Assembly (NCBI RefSeq): GCF_003569045.1
Contig: NZ_BFCB01000003.1
Coordinates: 1,116,001-1,180,000, forward strand
Source: Aggregatilinea lenta
Lineage (GTDB): Bacteria > Chloroflexota > Anaerolineae > Aggregatilineales > Aggregatilineaceae
Length of the DNA: 64,000 nt
Direction of reading: 5' to 3'
The first letter of the stretch is position 1, and the number at the start of each line of letters is the position of its first letter. A program made the position numbers and the translations under genes. Below are positions 36,860-45,521 of the stretch, one piece after another. The notes under the pieces were generated by a model. It made no database searches and was not told where the DNA came from. It saw only the letters and a list, made by a program, of their open reading frames with translations.

Positions 36860-37909
36860 ATGCAAGCGGCAGTCTATCATGGCATCGAGGACATCCGGAT
36901 CGAGACGGTTCCCACACCGGAACCCGGTCCTGACGAAGCAGTCATGCGCGTGGGGGCCGCGGGGATCTGTGGGACGGATTTGCGCATCTACGGCAACGGC
37001 CACCACCGCATCCCCGAAGGTGAGACGCGCATCCTCGGTCACGAGCTGGCCGGGGAGATCGTGGCCGTTGGCGCGAACGTGACCGCGCTGAAGCCGGGGA
37101 TGCGCGTGGGCATCGCGCCCAACATGGGCTGCGGCCACTGCCCGCAGTGCGTGGCGGGTTGGACGAATCTGTGCGCGGACTACACCGCGTTTGGCATCAG
37201 CCTCAACGGGGCCTTCGCGGAGTACATGCTCATCACCCAGGAAGCGATCGAGCAGGGCAACATTGTGCCGATCCCGGCAGATGTGCCGATGCACGTCGCG
37301 GCGCTGGCCGAGCCGCTCTCGTGCGTGATGAACGGCCAGGATGCGGTCAACATCCGCCCCGGCGACTCGGTGATGGTCGTGGGCGCGGGGCCGATCGGGC
37401 TGATGCACGTGCAGCTCGCCCGGCTGAGCGGCGCGCGGCAGGTGATCATGAGCGAGCTGTCCGACACGCGCCTCGAAGAAGCGGCGGCGCAAGGCGCGGA
37501 TGTGCTCATTAATCCCGCGCGGGACGACGTGAAGGCGCGCGTGCTTGAGGCGACGGACGGCGAAGGTGCCAACGTAGTGATCATCGCTGCCCCTGCTGCA
37601 CGGGCGCAGGAAGAAGCGCTGGACTGGGTCAGCCGCCAGGGCCGGATCAACCTGTTTGGGGGGCTGCCCAAAGACCGCCCCACCATCCAGTTCAACTCGA
37701 ATCTGGTGCACTACAAGCAGTTGATGGTCACAGGCACAACCGGGTCGAACGTGCGGCAGTATCGCGCGTCGATGGGGCTGATCGTCGCGGGGCGCATCAA
37801 GCTGGACGAGATCGCGCGGCCCCGCCTACCGCTGGACCAGATTCACGAAGGTATCGCGCGCTCGAAGTCCGGCAAGGATATGCGCGTGCTGATCGAGCCG
37901 TCGGCCTAG
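36860..37909 (+). CDS. Zinc-dependent alcohol (polyol) dehydrogenase, MDR family
   Basis: A 349-residue medium-chain dehydrogenase. Catalytic zinc ligands are C37 (GICGTDLR) and H61-E62 (GHELAGE); structural zinc ligands are C91, C94, C97 and C105 (CGHCPQC...NLC). The Rossmann motif is VVGAGPIGL. The pattern fits sorbitol/xylitol or threonine dehydrogenase-like enzymes, which oxidise a polyol or sugar acid with NAD. GAGG precedes ATG 36860. It is in the middle of the operon, after the GC-rich repeat. Confidence 0.92.
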   Translation: MQAAVYHGIEDIRIETVPTPEPGPDEAVMRVGAAGICGTDLRIYGNGHHRIPEGETRILGHELAGEIVAVGANVTALKPGMRVGIAPNMGCGHCPQCVAGWTNLCADYTAFGISLNGAFAEYMLITQEAIEQGNIVPIPADVPMHVAALAEPLSCVMNGQDAVNIRPGDSVMVVGAGPIGLMHVQLARLSGARQVIMSELSDTRLEEAAAQGADVLINPARDDVKARVLEATDGEGANVVIIAAPAARAQEEALDWVSRQGRINLFGGLPKDRPTIQFNSNLVHYKQLMVTGTTGSNVRQYRASMGLIVAGRIKLDEIARPRLPLDQIHEGIARSKSGKDMRVLIEPSA

Positions 37910-37939
37910 CGCGTCACTGCGGAGAAGAGGAGCCAGAAG

Positions 37940-39511
37940 GTGGCCAAAACGTACTTGATCGGTGTGGACCTCGGCACGATGGGCACGAAGGCCGGCATTG
38001 TCGATGCGGACGGCGTCGTCGTCGCGGAAGCCTACGAGGAAACCAGGCTCTACTACCCGCGCCCCGGCTGGGTCGAGCAGTCCCTGGACGAGATTTACGG
38101 CTCGGCGGTGCGCATGATCAGGGCCTGCCTGGAGCAGAGCGGAATCGACCCCGGCCACGTCGCCGGGATCGCCTTCGACGGGCAGATGGCGGGCATCGGC
38201 AGCGTTGGCGCGGAATGGGACAGCCCCACGGGGTACGACTCGTGGCTGGACACGCGCTGCGGGCCGTACATCCCGCGCCTGCAAGAATACGGACGCGAGA
38301 TCATCGGGCTGACGGGCGGACCGCCGACCATCACGCACGGCGCGAAGATCCTGTGGTGGATGCACGAGCGGCCCGACGTGTTCGCGCAGATCGCGCGCTT
38401 CGTTCAACCGGGCGGCTACGTCGCGGGGCGGCTGGCCGGGCTGAAGGGCGACGAGGCTTACGTAGACCGCACTTACATCCACTTCTCGTGCTTCAGCGAT
38501 TCACGCGCGGGCGTGTGGTCCGACGAGCTGACCGGCCTGTTCGGCGTCGATCAGGACAAGCTGCCGCGCATCGTCAATCCGTGGGACGTGATCGGCCACG
38601 TGACTGAAGCGGCAGCACGCGAATGCGGGCTGAAGGCCGGGACGCCCATTGCGGCGGGCTGTGGCGACCAGGCGGCGGCGCAGCTCGGCGCGGCGATGGT
38701 CCAGCCCGGTCTCGTGTTCGACGTGGCGGGCACGGCCTCCGTGCTGGCGCTGGTGTTCGACCAGTTCGTGACCGACCAGGAGCACGGCGCGCTGTTCACG
38801 GCGCACGCGGCGGTCCCTGGCCTGTACTACGCGCTGGGCTACACCAACGGCGGCGGGCTGAATCTGCGCTGGTTCCGCGACGAGTTCGCGCAGCACGAAA
38901 AAGCCGAGGCGCTGGTACGTGGCGAGAACCCGTATCAGGTGCTCGATCGTATGGCGGCGGACATCCCGGCGGGCGCGAATAATCTGCTGTTTCTGCCGCA
39001 CCTGAGCGGGCGCGTCTGCCCCGGCGACCCGAATACGCGCGGCGTGTTTATCGGCCTCAACTGGCTGCATACGCGCGGGCATTTCTACCGCGCCATGCTG
39101 GAATCGCTCGGCTACGAGTACGCGTACTATCTGCGCGTGCTGCACAGCATGCTGCCCGACGGCGACTTTCTGGAGGCGCGTGTCACCGGCGGTGGGGCAC
39201 GCAGCGCGCTGCTCAACCAGATCAAGGCCGATATCCTGGGGCTGCCCTACGTCCGGCTCAACCGCGACGAGTTCTCGGTGCTCGGCTCGGCGATCCTGGC
39301 CGGGTACGCGGTGGGCGTGTTCGACGACATGGCGGCGACGGCGCAGCGCTTCACGCAGCCGACTGAGCGCATCGAGCCGAACATGGCGATGCACGCGCGC
39401 TATCAGCCCTACGTGGACGAGTACATCAAGCTGTTCGAGGCCACGAAGCCGATCTTCGACGATCTGGCCGCCATGCCGGAGCCGGAGAACGAGGCGCTTC
39501 CCGGCCAATAG
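37940..39511 (+). CDS. FGGY-family carbohydrate kinase
   Basis: A 523-residue sugar kinase beginning at GTG 37940 after GAGGAG. The phosphate loop is GVDLGTMGTKAGIVD; further segments are FDGQMAGIG, GCGDQAAAQLGAAMV and RVTGGGARSALLNQIKADI, typical of xylulokinase-like kinases. It lacks the compact N-terminal motifs of glycerol kinase. It is a distant paralogue of the kinase at 21773-23305, which serves another transporter. The product would be a phosphorylated sugar, sugar acid or polyol that the downstream enzymes process. Confidence 0.92.
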   Translation: MAKTYLIGVDLGTMGTKAGIVDADGVVVAEAYEETRLYYPRPGWVEQSLDEIYGSAVRMIRACLEQSGIDPGHVAGIAFDGQMAGIGSVGAEWDSPTGYDSWLDTRCGPYIPRLQEYGREIIGLTGGPPTITHGAKILWWMHERPDVFAQIARFVQPGGYVAGRLAGLKGDEAYVDRTYIHFSCFSDSRAGVWSDELTGLFGVDQDKLPRIVNPWDVIGHVTEAAARECGLKAGTPIAAGCGDQAAAQLGAAMVQPGLVFDVAGTASVLALVFDQFVTDQEHGALFTAHAAVPGLYYALGYTNGGGLNLRWFRDEFAQHEKAEALVRGENPYQVLDRMAADIPAGANNLLFLPHLSGRVCPGDPNTRGVFIGLNWLHTRGHFYRAMLESLGYEYAYYLRVLHSMLPDGDFLEARVTGGGARSALLNQIKADILGLPYVRLNRDEFSVLGSAILAGYAVGVFDDMAATAQRFTQPTERIEPNMAMHARYQPYVDEYIKLFEATKPIFDDLAAMPEPENEALPGQ

Positions 39512-39533
39512 CCGTGAAACAATAGCCGTGAAA
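39506..39533. repeat. Tandem 14-bp duplication across the kinase stop codon
   Basis: CAATAGCCGTGAAA occurs twice back to back (39506-39519 and 39520-39533). The first copy contains the TAG stop codon. It looks like a recent slippage duplication. Confidence 0.85.
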
Positions 39534-39634
39534 ATGGACAGGATCGGCGGACACGCTGACCCCTTCCGTTGAACGCTAAGGATATTTGGCACAGCGGACA
39601 ACAGGACCTCCTATTTACAACGAGACGGTGAACG

Positions 39635-40612
39635 ATGGCTGATAAAATTCTGGTAACCGCACGCTCGTTCCGGCAAACGCCCGGCCCCCACCAGCAGATT
39701 TTGATCGATGCCGGCTACGAGCTGGTGAACAGCCCGCACGATCGCCCGCTGGAGGGGGCGGAACTGGCCGGGTTGGGCGCGGACGTGACAGGTATGCTGC
39801 TCGGCGTGGACCAGTGCGGCGCGGAGGTGTTCGAGCGTGCCGCCCAGCTCAAGGCCATCTCGCGCTACGGCGTCGGGGTGGATAAGGTGGACGTCGCGGC
39901 GGCGACGCGGCACGGTGTGGTCGTGACCATCACGCCCGGCGCGAACGCGATCTCAGTCGCGGAGCTGGCGCTGGGCATGATGTTCGCGCTGGCGCGGCAT
40001 ATCCCGCACCACGACCGCGTGGTGAAGGCGGGCGGTTGGGGGCGCGTGTCCGGCGTGGAGCTGACCGGCGCGACGCTGGGCGTCGTCGGGCTGGGGCGCA
40101 TCGGGCAGGAGGTCGCGCGGCGCGCGATTGGTCTGGGCATGCGCGTGCTCTACTACGATCCCATGCCGTTCCCGCTGGAGCTGATCGCATCGCTCGGCGT
40201 GGAAGCGCGCTCGCTGGACGCGCTGTTCGAAGAGAGTGACTTCATCAGCCTGCACCTGCCGCTCACGGACGAGACGCACTACCTGATCGACGCGACGGCG
40301 CTGGCGCGCATGAAGTCTACCGCGTGCGTGATCAACACGGCGCGCGGCGGACTGGTCGATGAGGCGGCGCTGGCTCAGGCCCTGGCAGCCCGGCAGATCG
40401 CGGGTGCGGCGGCGGACGTGTTCAACGCCGAGCCGCCCACCGATCGCACGCTGGTCGAGTTGGACAACTTCATCGCCGTGCCGCACGCCGGGTCCGCCAC
40501 GCTGCAAACCACGCTGCGCATGGGCCTGATGGCCTCGCAAAACCTGCTGGCGGCCCTGCGCGGCGAGCTGCCCGAAGGCACGGTAAACCCGGAGGTCTTC
40601 GAACGGCCATGA
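39635..40612 (+). CDS. D-2-hydroxyacid dehydrogenase (SerA-like)
   Basis: A 325-residue NAD-dependent dehydrogenase. The NAD-binding motif is GLGRIGQEVARRAIGLGM, the catalytic Arg is in NTARGGLVDE and the catalytic His in VPHAGSATL; a Glu in FNAEPP completes the set. It lacks the C-terminal ACT domain of biosynthetic SerA. Related enzymes act on glycerate, hydroxypyruvate or sugar-derived hydroxyacids. It overlaps the phosphotriesterase-like gene by four bases (ATGA). In this operon it probably reduces or oxidises a C2-C4 hydroxy acid produced by the aldolase or by the earlier steps. Confidence 0.92.
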   Translation: MADKILVTARSFRQTPGPHQQILIDAGYELVNSPHDRPLEGAELAGLGADVTGMLLGVDQCGAEVFERAAQLKAISRYGVGVDKVDVAAATRHGVVVTITPGANAISVAELALGMMFALARHIPHHDRVVKAGGWGRVSGVELTGATLGVVGLGRIGQEVARRAIGLGMRVLYYDPMPFPLELIASLGVEARSLDALFEESDFISLHLPLTDETHYLIDATALARMKSTACVINTARGGLVDEAALAQALAARQIAGAAADVFNAEPPTDRTLVELDNFIAVPHAGSATLQTTLRMGLMASQNLLAALRGELPEGTVNPEVFERP

Positions 40613-41562
40613 ACTTCCAAACCGTGACCGGGCCGGTCCCGGTCGAGGCTGTAGGACTGGCTGATGGCCACGCACACGTCTGGATCGCGCCGCAGAATGG
40701 GGTTGCGCCGGACGTGCGGATCGAGCTGCACGACTACGACCGGATCGAAGCGGAGCTGCGCGACTTCCGCGCGCTGGGCGGTACGCTGCTGATCGACTGC
40801 CAGCCGGGCGGCGCAGGGCGCGACACGACGAAGCTGGCCGCGCTGTCACGCGCGACGGGCCTGCACATCACGGCGACGACCGGGTTTCACCGGCGCATGT
40901 ACTACCCGCCAGACGACTGGCTGTGGTCCGCCACGGAAGACGAGGCTGCGGCCTATTTCGTCGAGGAGCTGACGGCCGGTACGCGCGAGAGCGGCGGCAC
41001 GATCCGCGCGACCACGATCAAGGTCGGCTACGAGGGCACGCCCGAGGGCCAGACACGCGTGCTGATGGAGGCCGTCGCGGAGGCGGCGCGGCAGACCGGG
41101 GTGTTGGTGCTGTTCCATACCGAAGCAGGGCGCAACGTCGAGGCGCTGCTGCCTTTCTTCAGCGAGCGCGGCGTACGCCCGACCCGGCTCTACCTGTGCC
41201 ACGTCGACAAACGGCCCGACCTGGGGCTGCACCGCGAACTGGCGCAGGCCGGGGTGCTGTTGGGCTACGATACGTTCGCGCGGCCCAAGTACAACCCGGA
41301 GCAGGGCGTCTGGAAGCTGCTGCCTGCGTTGGCGGCGGAAGGTCTCGGCAAACATATCGCGATTTGCCTGGATCTGGCATTTCCGGAACAATGGCAGCAT
41401 TATGGCGGCGGGCCGGGGTTACAGTTCCTGCCCACGCAGGTGCTGCCGCGCCTGCGCGCCGAAGGCATCGACGAAGCCACGATGGCCCGGCTGACGGGTG
41501 GCAACATTGCCCGCTATCTTGTTCACCAATCTCTAACCCATCAGGAGTCACACCAGGAGTAA
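40609..41562 (+). CDS. Phosphotriesterase-family hydrolase, candidate lactonase
   Basis: A 317-residue (beta/alpha)8 hydrolase. The binuclear-metal ligands of the PTE family can be placed: H21 and H23 (GHAHVW), bridging K138 (TTIKVGYEG), H170 (VLFHTEAG), H198 (LCHVDKRPD) and D255 (CLDLAF). Family members include organophosphate hydrolases, acyl-homoserine lactonases and, in sugar operons, lactonases for (phospho)aldonolactones. The operon context favours a sugar lactone substrate (inference). The start overlaps the upstream stop by four bases. Confidence 0.87.
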   Translation: MNFQTVTGPVPVEAVGLADGHAHVWIAPQNGVAPDVRIELHDYDRIEAELRDFRALGGTLLIDCQPGGAGRDTTKLAALSRATGLHITATTGFHRRMYYPPDDWLWSATEDEAAAYFVEELTAGTRESGGTIRATTIKVGYEGTPEGQTRVLMEAVAEAARQTGVLVLFHTEAGRNVEALLPFFSERGVRPTRLYLCHVDKRPDLGLHRELAQAGVLLGYDTFARPKYNPEQGVWKLLPALAAEGLGKHIAICLDLAFPEQWQHYGGGPGLQFLPTQVLPRLRAEGIDEATMARLTGGNIARYLVHQSLTHQESHQE

Positions 41563-41564
41563 CC

Positions 41565-42530
41565 ATGTCTGATACAATGGTTGGCCAATCGCACGTACTG
41601 GTGAAGCGCGAAGGTCCTACGATGTATTTCGTCGGCGTCACGACAGGCAAGTCATCGATCATGAAAGTGTTCCCCAAGTGGTCCGACATCCTGGGGCTGA
41701 ACGCGCAGATCGTGGGCTACGACGCGCCGATTCACGCCCAGGACGAGGTGTACCGCGCCATCACCGAGCACATCAAGACCGATCCGCTGTCGAAGGGCGC
41801 GCTGGTGACCACGCACAAGATCGATCTGCTCGACGCCACGCGCGACCTGTTCGAGTATCTCGACCCTTACGCGCAGTTGTGCGGCGAGATCTCCTCGATT
41901 TCCAAGCGCGGCGACCAGCTTCGCGGCCACGCCAAGGACCCAATCACGTCCGGTCTGTCGCTGCAAGCCTTCGTCGAGCCGGGCTATTGGGGCCGCACGG
42001 GCGGCGAGGTGTTGTGCCTGGGCGCGGGCGGCTCGGCGGTAGCAATCAGCGTGTACTTCGCGGGCCTGCCGGACGCGGCGGATCGCCCCAAGAAGTTCAT
42101 CGCGGTCAACCGCAGCGCGCCGCGTCTGGAGTCGCTGAAGGCAATCCACGCCAAGCTGGACACGGACATCGAGTTCGAGTACATCCTCAACGACGATCCG
42201 CGTGTGAACGACGAGATCATGGGCCAGCTACCGCCGTACTCGATGGTGATCAATGCGACCGGCATGGGCAAGGACCGGCCCGGCTCGCCCATCACCGACG
42301 ACGGCCTGTTCCCCGAAAACGGGTGGGCCTGGGAGCTGAACTATCGCGGCGAGCTGGATTTTATGCACCAGGCCGAGCGCCAGCAGGCGAGCCGCGGCGT
42401 GCGCATCGAGGACGGGTGGATTTACTTCGTGCACGGCTGGACGCAGGTCATCGCGGAAGTCTTCGACGTGACGCTGACGCCGGAGATCTTCGCGAAGCTG
42501 GACGATGCCGCGTCGTCGATTCGCAGCTAA
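41565..42530 (+). CDS. Shikimate-dehydrogenase-like protein of unknown substrate
   Basis: A 321-residue protein that begins at ATG 41565 after CCAGGAG, 2 bases past the upstream stop codon. The N-terminal part (YFVGVTTGKSSIMKVFPKW; KGALVTTHKIDLLDATRDLF) follows the substrate-binding domain of AroE. The Rossmann domain has LCLGAGGSAVAISVYF and the NATGMG segment near residue 229. The usual AroE motif SxS for shikimate is replaced by the TGKSSI form, and the Lys/Asp pair is shifted (TTHKIDLLDAT keeps the lysine). It is longer than AroE (~270). It is therefore probably not a shikimate pathway enzyme but a dehydrogenase for a cyclic or branched polyhydroxy acid. Confidence 0.8.
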   Translation: MSDTMVGQSHVLVKREGPTMYFVGVTTGKSSIMKVFPKWSDILGLNAQIVGYDAPIHAQDEVYRAITEHIKTDPLSKGALVTTHKIDLLDATRDLFEYLDPYAQLCGEISSISKRGDQLRGHAKDPITSGLSLQAFVEPGYWGRTGGEVLCLGAGGSAVAISVYFAGLPDAADRPKKFIAVNRSAPRLESLKAIHAKLDTDIEFEYILNDDPRVNDEIMGQLPPYSMVINATGMGKDRPGSPITDDGLFPENGWAWELNYRGELDFMHQAERQQASRGVRIEDGWIYFVHGWTQVIAEVFDVTLTPEIFAKLDDAASSIRS

Positions 42531-42542
42531 GGAGGCGCTGTC

Positions 42543-43217
42543 ATGGCTCGATTCGATCGATTGAGCGTTCTGAATACGGTGATTGCGGGGGGCATGGTCC
42601 CGCTGTTCTACAACGCCGACGTGGACACGGCCCGGCAGATCGCCGCCGCGCTGTACAAGGGCGGGGCGCGCGTGCTGGAGTTCACCAATCGCGGCGACTT
42701 CGCAATCGAGGTCTTTTCGGCGCTGGTCAAGCACTGCGCGCAGGCGCAGCCGGAGCTGATCGTCGGGGCGGGGTCGGTGGACGACGCGCCGACGGCGGCG
42801 CTGTACATGGCGCACGGCGCGAACTTCGTGGTGGGGCCGACCTTCAACGAAGAGGTGGTGCGGGTGTGCAACCGGCACAAGGTGGCCTACATGCCGGGCT
42901 GCGGCAGCGTGAACGACATCGCGCGAGCGGAGGAATGGGGCGTGGAGATCGTGAAGGCGTTCCCCGGCACGGCGGTGGGCGGTCCCGGATTCGTCAAAGA
43001 CCTGCTCGGCCCACGCCCGTGGTCGCGCCTCATGCCGACGGGCGGCGTCACGACCGAAGAAGCCAATCTGCGGGCGTGGTTCGACGCGGGCGTGGCCTGC
43101 GTGGGCATGGGCAGCAATCTGGTCAAGAAGGACTGGGTGAAGGCCGGGGACTTCCAGAGCATCGAGCACGCCACGCGTGGCGCTCTGGACCTGATCCGCG
43201 TCATTCGCGGCCTATAG
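42543..43217 (+). CDS. KDPG/KHG-type aldolase (Eda family)
   Basis: A 224-residue class I aldolase. Key residues: E46 and R50 (VLEFTNR), the phosphate or carboxylate loop GPTFN, the segment YMPGCGSVNDI, and the Schiff-base lysine K138 in IVKAFPG. The C-terminal GGVTTEEANLRAWFDAGVACVGMGS binds the phosphate in KDPG aldolase. It cleaves a 2-keto-3-deoxy sugar acid to pyruvate and an aldehyde. AAGGAGG precedes ATG 42543. It is the last gene of the operon and implies that the pathway ends with a 2-keto-3-deoxy acid, although no sugar acid dehydratase is encoded in the operon. Confidence 0.93.
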   Translation: MARFDRLSVLNTVIAGGMVPLFYNADVDTARQIAAALYKGGARVLEFTNRGDFAIEVFSALVKHCAQAQPELIVGAGSVDDAPTAALYMAHGANFVVGPTFNEEVVRVCNRHKVAYMPGCGSVNDIARAEEWGVEIVKAFPGTAVGGPGFVKDLLGPRPWSRLMPTGGVTTEEANLRAWFDAGVACVGMGSNLVKKDWVKAGDFQSIEHATRGALDLIRVIRGL

Positions 43218-43246
43218 ACGTTTCTCCACCATGCCAAAGCAGATAG

Positions 43247-43274
43247 TGCATAGGGGCCATCAGGCTCCTATGCA
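43247..43274 (+). terminator. Hairpin after the aldolase gene
   Basis: TGCATAGGGGCC-atca-GGCTCCTATGCA, a 12-base stem with one mismatch, 29 bases past the aldolase stop codon, without a T-run. The stronger T-rich terminator follows at 43463. Confidence 0.55.
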
Positions 43275-43462
43275 GCTCTGCTAGAGTGTGTTATGCGCTT
43301 TCGCGCCACAAACGGCCAAGACGGCGTTGTGTCCGTTCAATGACGCGGACGTCCAAGACATACATTTGCTGAAGGCAAATCGCACTCTTACAACACGTCG
43401 TGGCAGCCGAAATGAACCACGGGAAGGAAGTCGATAAAAACGACAGCCGTGGCGAGGAATGG

Positions 43463-43494
43463 ACCCTGCCAGTCAACGCACTGGCAGGGTTTTG
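43463..43494 (+). terminator. Intrinsic terminator of the twelve-gene sugar operon
   Basis: ACCCTGCCAGT-caacgc-ACTGGCAGGGT followed by TTTTGT: an 11-base perfect stem with a T-run on the plus strand. The stretch 43275-43462 between the two hairpins shows no gene. Confidence 0.8.
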
Positions 43495-43603
43495 TATGGG
43501 ACCTCATGGTGGTAAATGGTATTTCGAAGACCCGCGCGGAATGGCCCTCGGATTTGAACGTGACATCCTCTGCCGGGCGGACGCCATCGGTCGGATGTGA
43601 AGG

Positions 43604-43690
43604 AGATAGACGTAGACCAACACCGACGCGTTTCGTTTCGCCTGCTTCCAGCGTGACCGTCGCAAAGGCCGTCAGTGCTTTGGACGGGCG
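43604..43690 (-). pseudogene. Relic of a GH3 glucosidase C-terminal fibronectin-III-like domain
   Basis: A minus-strand frame reads RPSKALTAFATVTLEAGETKRVGVGLRLS. This is close to the RELKGFERVPLQPGETKTVTFEL stretch of the intact GH3 gene at 55743-57971 and to GH3 enzymes in general (RPxKxLxGF..VxLxPGETK). Upstream and downstream sequence does not continue the domain properly and the frame has no start or other GH3 parts. The relic lies just after the OppF gene, suggesting that a GH3 gene once belonged to the Opp operon. Confidence 0.55.
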
Positions 43691-43703
43691 CGACGGCCCT
43701 GCA

Positions 43704-44513
43704 TTAAACCGTTGAGAGATCCCATTCTTCATGAAGCTTCGGGACATCATTCAGCAAGCGTTGGGTATAGGCTTCTTTCGGGTTCAAAATCACCTCGTCG
43801 GCAGATCCGCTTTCAACGAATTTGCCGTGTTCCATGATGTAGACGGTGTCCGACACGTAGTAGGCCAGTCCAATATCATGTGTGATGAAAATCGGCGTCA
43901 TGCCAATTTCGCTGCGCAGCTCCATCAGCATGTCCAGGATAGTCGCACGCGAACAGGCGTCGATCATCGAGGTGGGTTCATCGGCCAGCAGAATTTTCGG
44001 CTTCAGCAAAAAGATACGAGCAATCATCAAACGCTGCTGCTGTCCACCAGACAGTTCAAAGGGATATTTGTTGGTCAGCTCATCAAACTTTAAATTGACA
44101 AAGCTGCAAGCCTCTTGCATCATCGCCCGTTTTTGGTCGTAGGGGAGTCTGCGACCGCCTCGCATGCGAATGCAATCGAGCAGCACCGCGTCGATCTTCC
44201 TGAAGATGTTGTATGAGGAAAACGGGTCCTGGAAGATCGCCTGGATATTTTTCCAGTATTCCTTCTTCTTCTTATAGGAACGGATGTCGCGCAGCTGCCC
44301 CTCGAAGTAGATCTCGCCTTCAGTGGGTTTGAGCAGTCCCAGCAGCATCTTAGCTAATGTGGTTTTCCCGCTGCCCGACTCACCAACAATCGAGATGATT
44401 TCGCCCTTTTTGAAGCTGAAATCTACCTGATCGACGGCGACGGTTCGCTGAGCACCAAAACCAAATGTTTTAGTAAGCCCTTTGCCGCGGAGTATCTCTG
44501 TATCAGTCTTCAT
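43704..44513 (-). CDS. Oligopeptide/oligosaccharide ABC transporter ATP-binding protein (OppF-like)
   Basis: A 269-residue ABC ATPase: Walker [10 protein letters not shown], signature LSGGQQQR, Walker [13 protein letters not shown] and H-loop [14 protein letters not shown]. It is shorter than classic OppF (~330) because it lacks the C-terminal Cys-rich oligopeptide extension seen in its partner. It starts 11 bp inside the end of the OppD gene. Lower GC and a different codon choice (for example Arg CGA, Ile ATA and Leu TTG) than in surrounding genes are visible. In thermophiles such Opp-type systems import cello- and xylo-oligosaccharides; the same may hold here. Confidence 0.9.
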   Translation of the reverse strand: MKTDTEILRGKGLTKTFGFGAQRTVAVDQVDFSFKKGEIISIVGESGSGKTTLAKMLLGLLKPTEGEIYFEGQLRDIRSYKKKKEYWKNIQAIFQDPFSSYNIFRKIDAVLLDCIRMRGGRRLPYDQKRAMMQEACSFVNLKFDELTNKYPFELSGGQQQRLMIARIFLLKPKILLADEPTSMIDACSRATILDMLMELRSEIGMTPIFITHDIGLAYYVSDTVYIMEHGKFVESGSADEVILNPKEAYTQRLLNDVPKLHEEWDLSTV

Positions 44514-45513
44514 TTTTGTACGCCTTCCTTAAATCATCTTCCGGTATGATGCAGCGATAGGCGCGTCCCTCACTACTATCATGTAGATTCACCGAAATCG
44601 TCCTGCATTCAGGCATGACAAATCTACAGCGCTCCGCAAACCGGCATCCAGACGGTGGATTTTTAAGATTGGGGGGAGTGCCAGGAATAGCCGCCAGTTT
44701 GACATCCCGCAAACCTGCTTCTGGTACGATGATCGACCCCATGAGAGCCTTGGAGTAGGGGTGGATGGGGTCGAAGACAACCTCTTCGGCGGTACCCTTC
44801 TCCACAATCTGCCCGGCATACATGACCATGATATCGTCAGTGACGTTGTAGAGCAGCGGGAGTTCGTGCGTGATAAAGATCAACGCCTTGATGATGCCTT
44901 TGTCCATCAAATCCATCACCATCTTGATGACCATCTTCTGCGAGGTCACGTCGAGGGCGGAGGACGGCTCATCTGCGATCAGCACTTTGGGGGACAGGAT
45001 CACCGAGGTTGCGATCACAGTACGCTGCTTCATCCCACCGGAGAGTTCGACGGAATATTTTTGCAGGACTTTGGGCGACAGGCCCAGCAATTCGAAACGC
45101 TCGCTGGCCAGCTCGTAGATCTCTTTCTTGGTGGTCTTTGGATGATGCGCTTGAACGACATCCTCAATAAAGTGGATGATCTTCTGTGTAGGATTGAGCG
45201 CATTCATCGCAGCCTGGGGAATATAGGAAATTTCGTTTCCCAAGATGGTTTTGCGAACGTTATCCGGGTCCATTCCCGTAATGTTTGTTCCGTCGACGAT
45301 GATCTCCCCGCTGGCGTAGTGCAGCGGCGGAAAGTAGTACCCCATCAGGCTGAGCGCAAGCGTCGATTTTCCGCACCCGGACTCACCTGCGATGCCTAGC
45401 GATCTGCCTTCTTTAACCTTCAGGGAAACATGATCAACGGCATAGATTTTTTCCTGAAACCGGGTGACATAGTTCGTTGTCAGTTCGTTGACTTCTAGCA
45501 CGACTCGTGACAT
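44503..45513 (-). CDS. Oligopeptide/oligosaccharide ABC transporter ATP-binding protein (OppD-like)
   Basis: A 336-residue ABC ATPase: Walker [10 protein letters not shown], signature LSGGMKQR, Walker [13 protein letters not shown] and H-loop [14 protein letters not shown]. The C-terminal extension [19 protein letters not shown]...C carries the cysteine pattern typical of OppD/DppD proteins, which can bind an iron-sulfur cluster. ATG 45513 is 8 bp past the OppC stop codon; a longer frame enters OppC and is ignored. It pairs with OppF. Confidence 0.91.
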   Translation of the reverse strand: MSRVVLEVNELTTNYVTRFQEKIYAVDHVSLKVKEGRSLGIAGESGCGKSTLALSLMGYYFPPLHYASGEIIVDGTNITGMDPDNVRKTILGNEISYIPQAAMNALNPTQKIIHFIEDVVQAHHPKTTKKEIYELASERFELLGLSPKVLQKYSVELSGGMKQRTVIATSVILSPKVLIADEPSSALDVTSQKMVIKMVMDLMDKGIIKALIFITHELPLLYNVTDDIMVMYAGQIVEKGTAEEVVFDPIHPYSKALMGSIIVPEAGLRDVKLAAIPGTPPNLKNPPSGCRFAERCRFVMPECRTISVNLHDSSEGRAYRCIIPEDDLRKAYKNED

Positions 45514-45521
45514 GCGATCAC

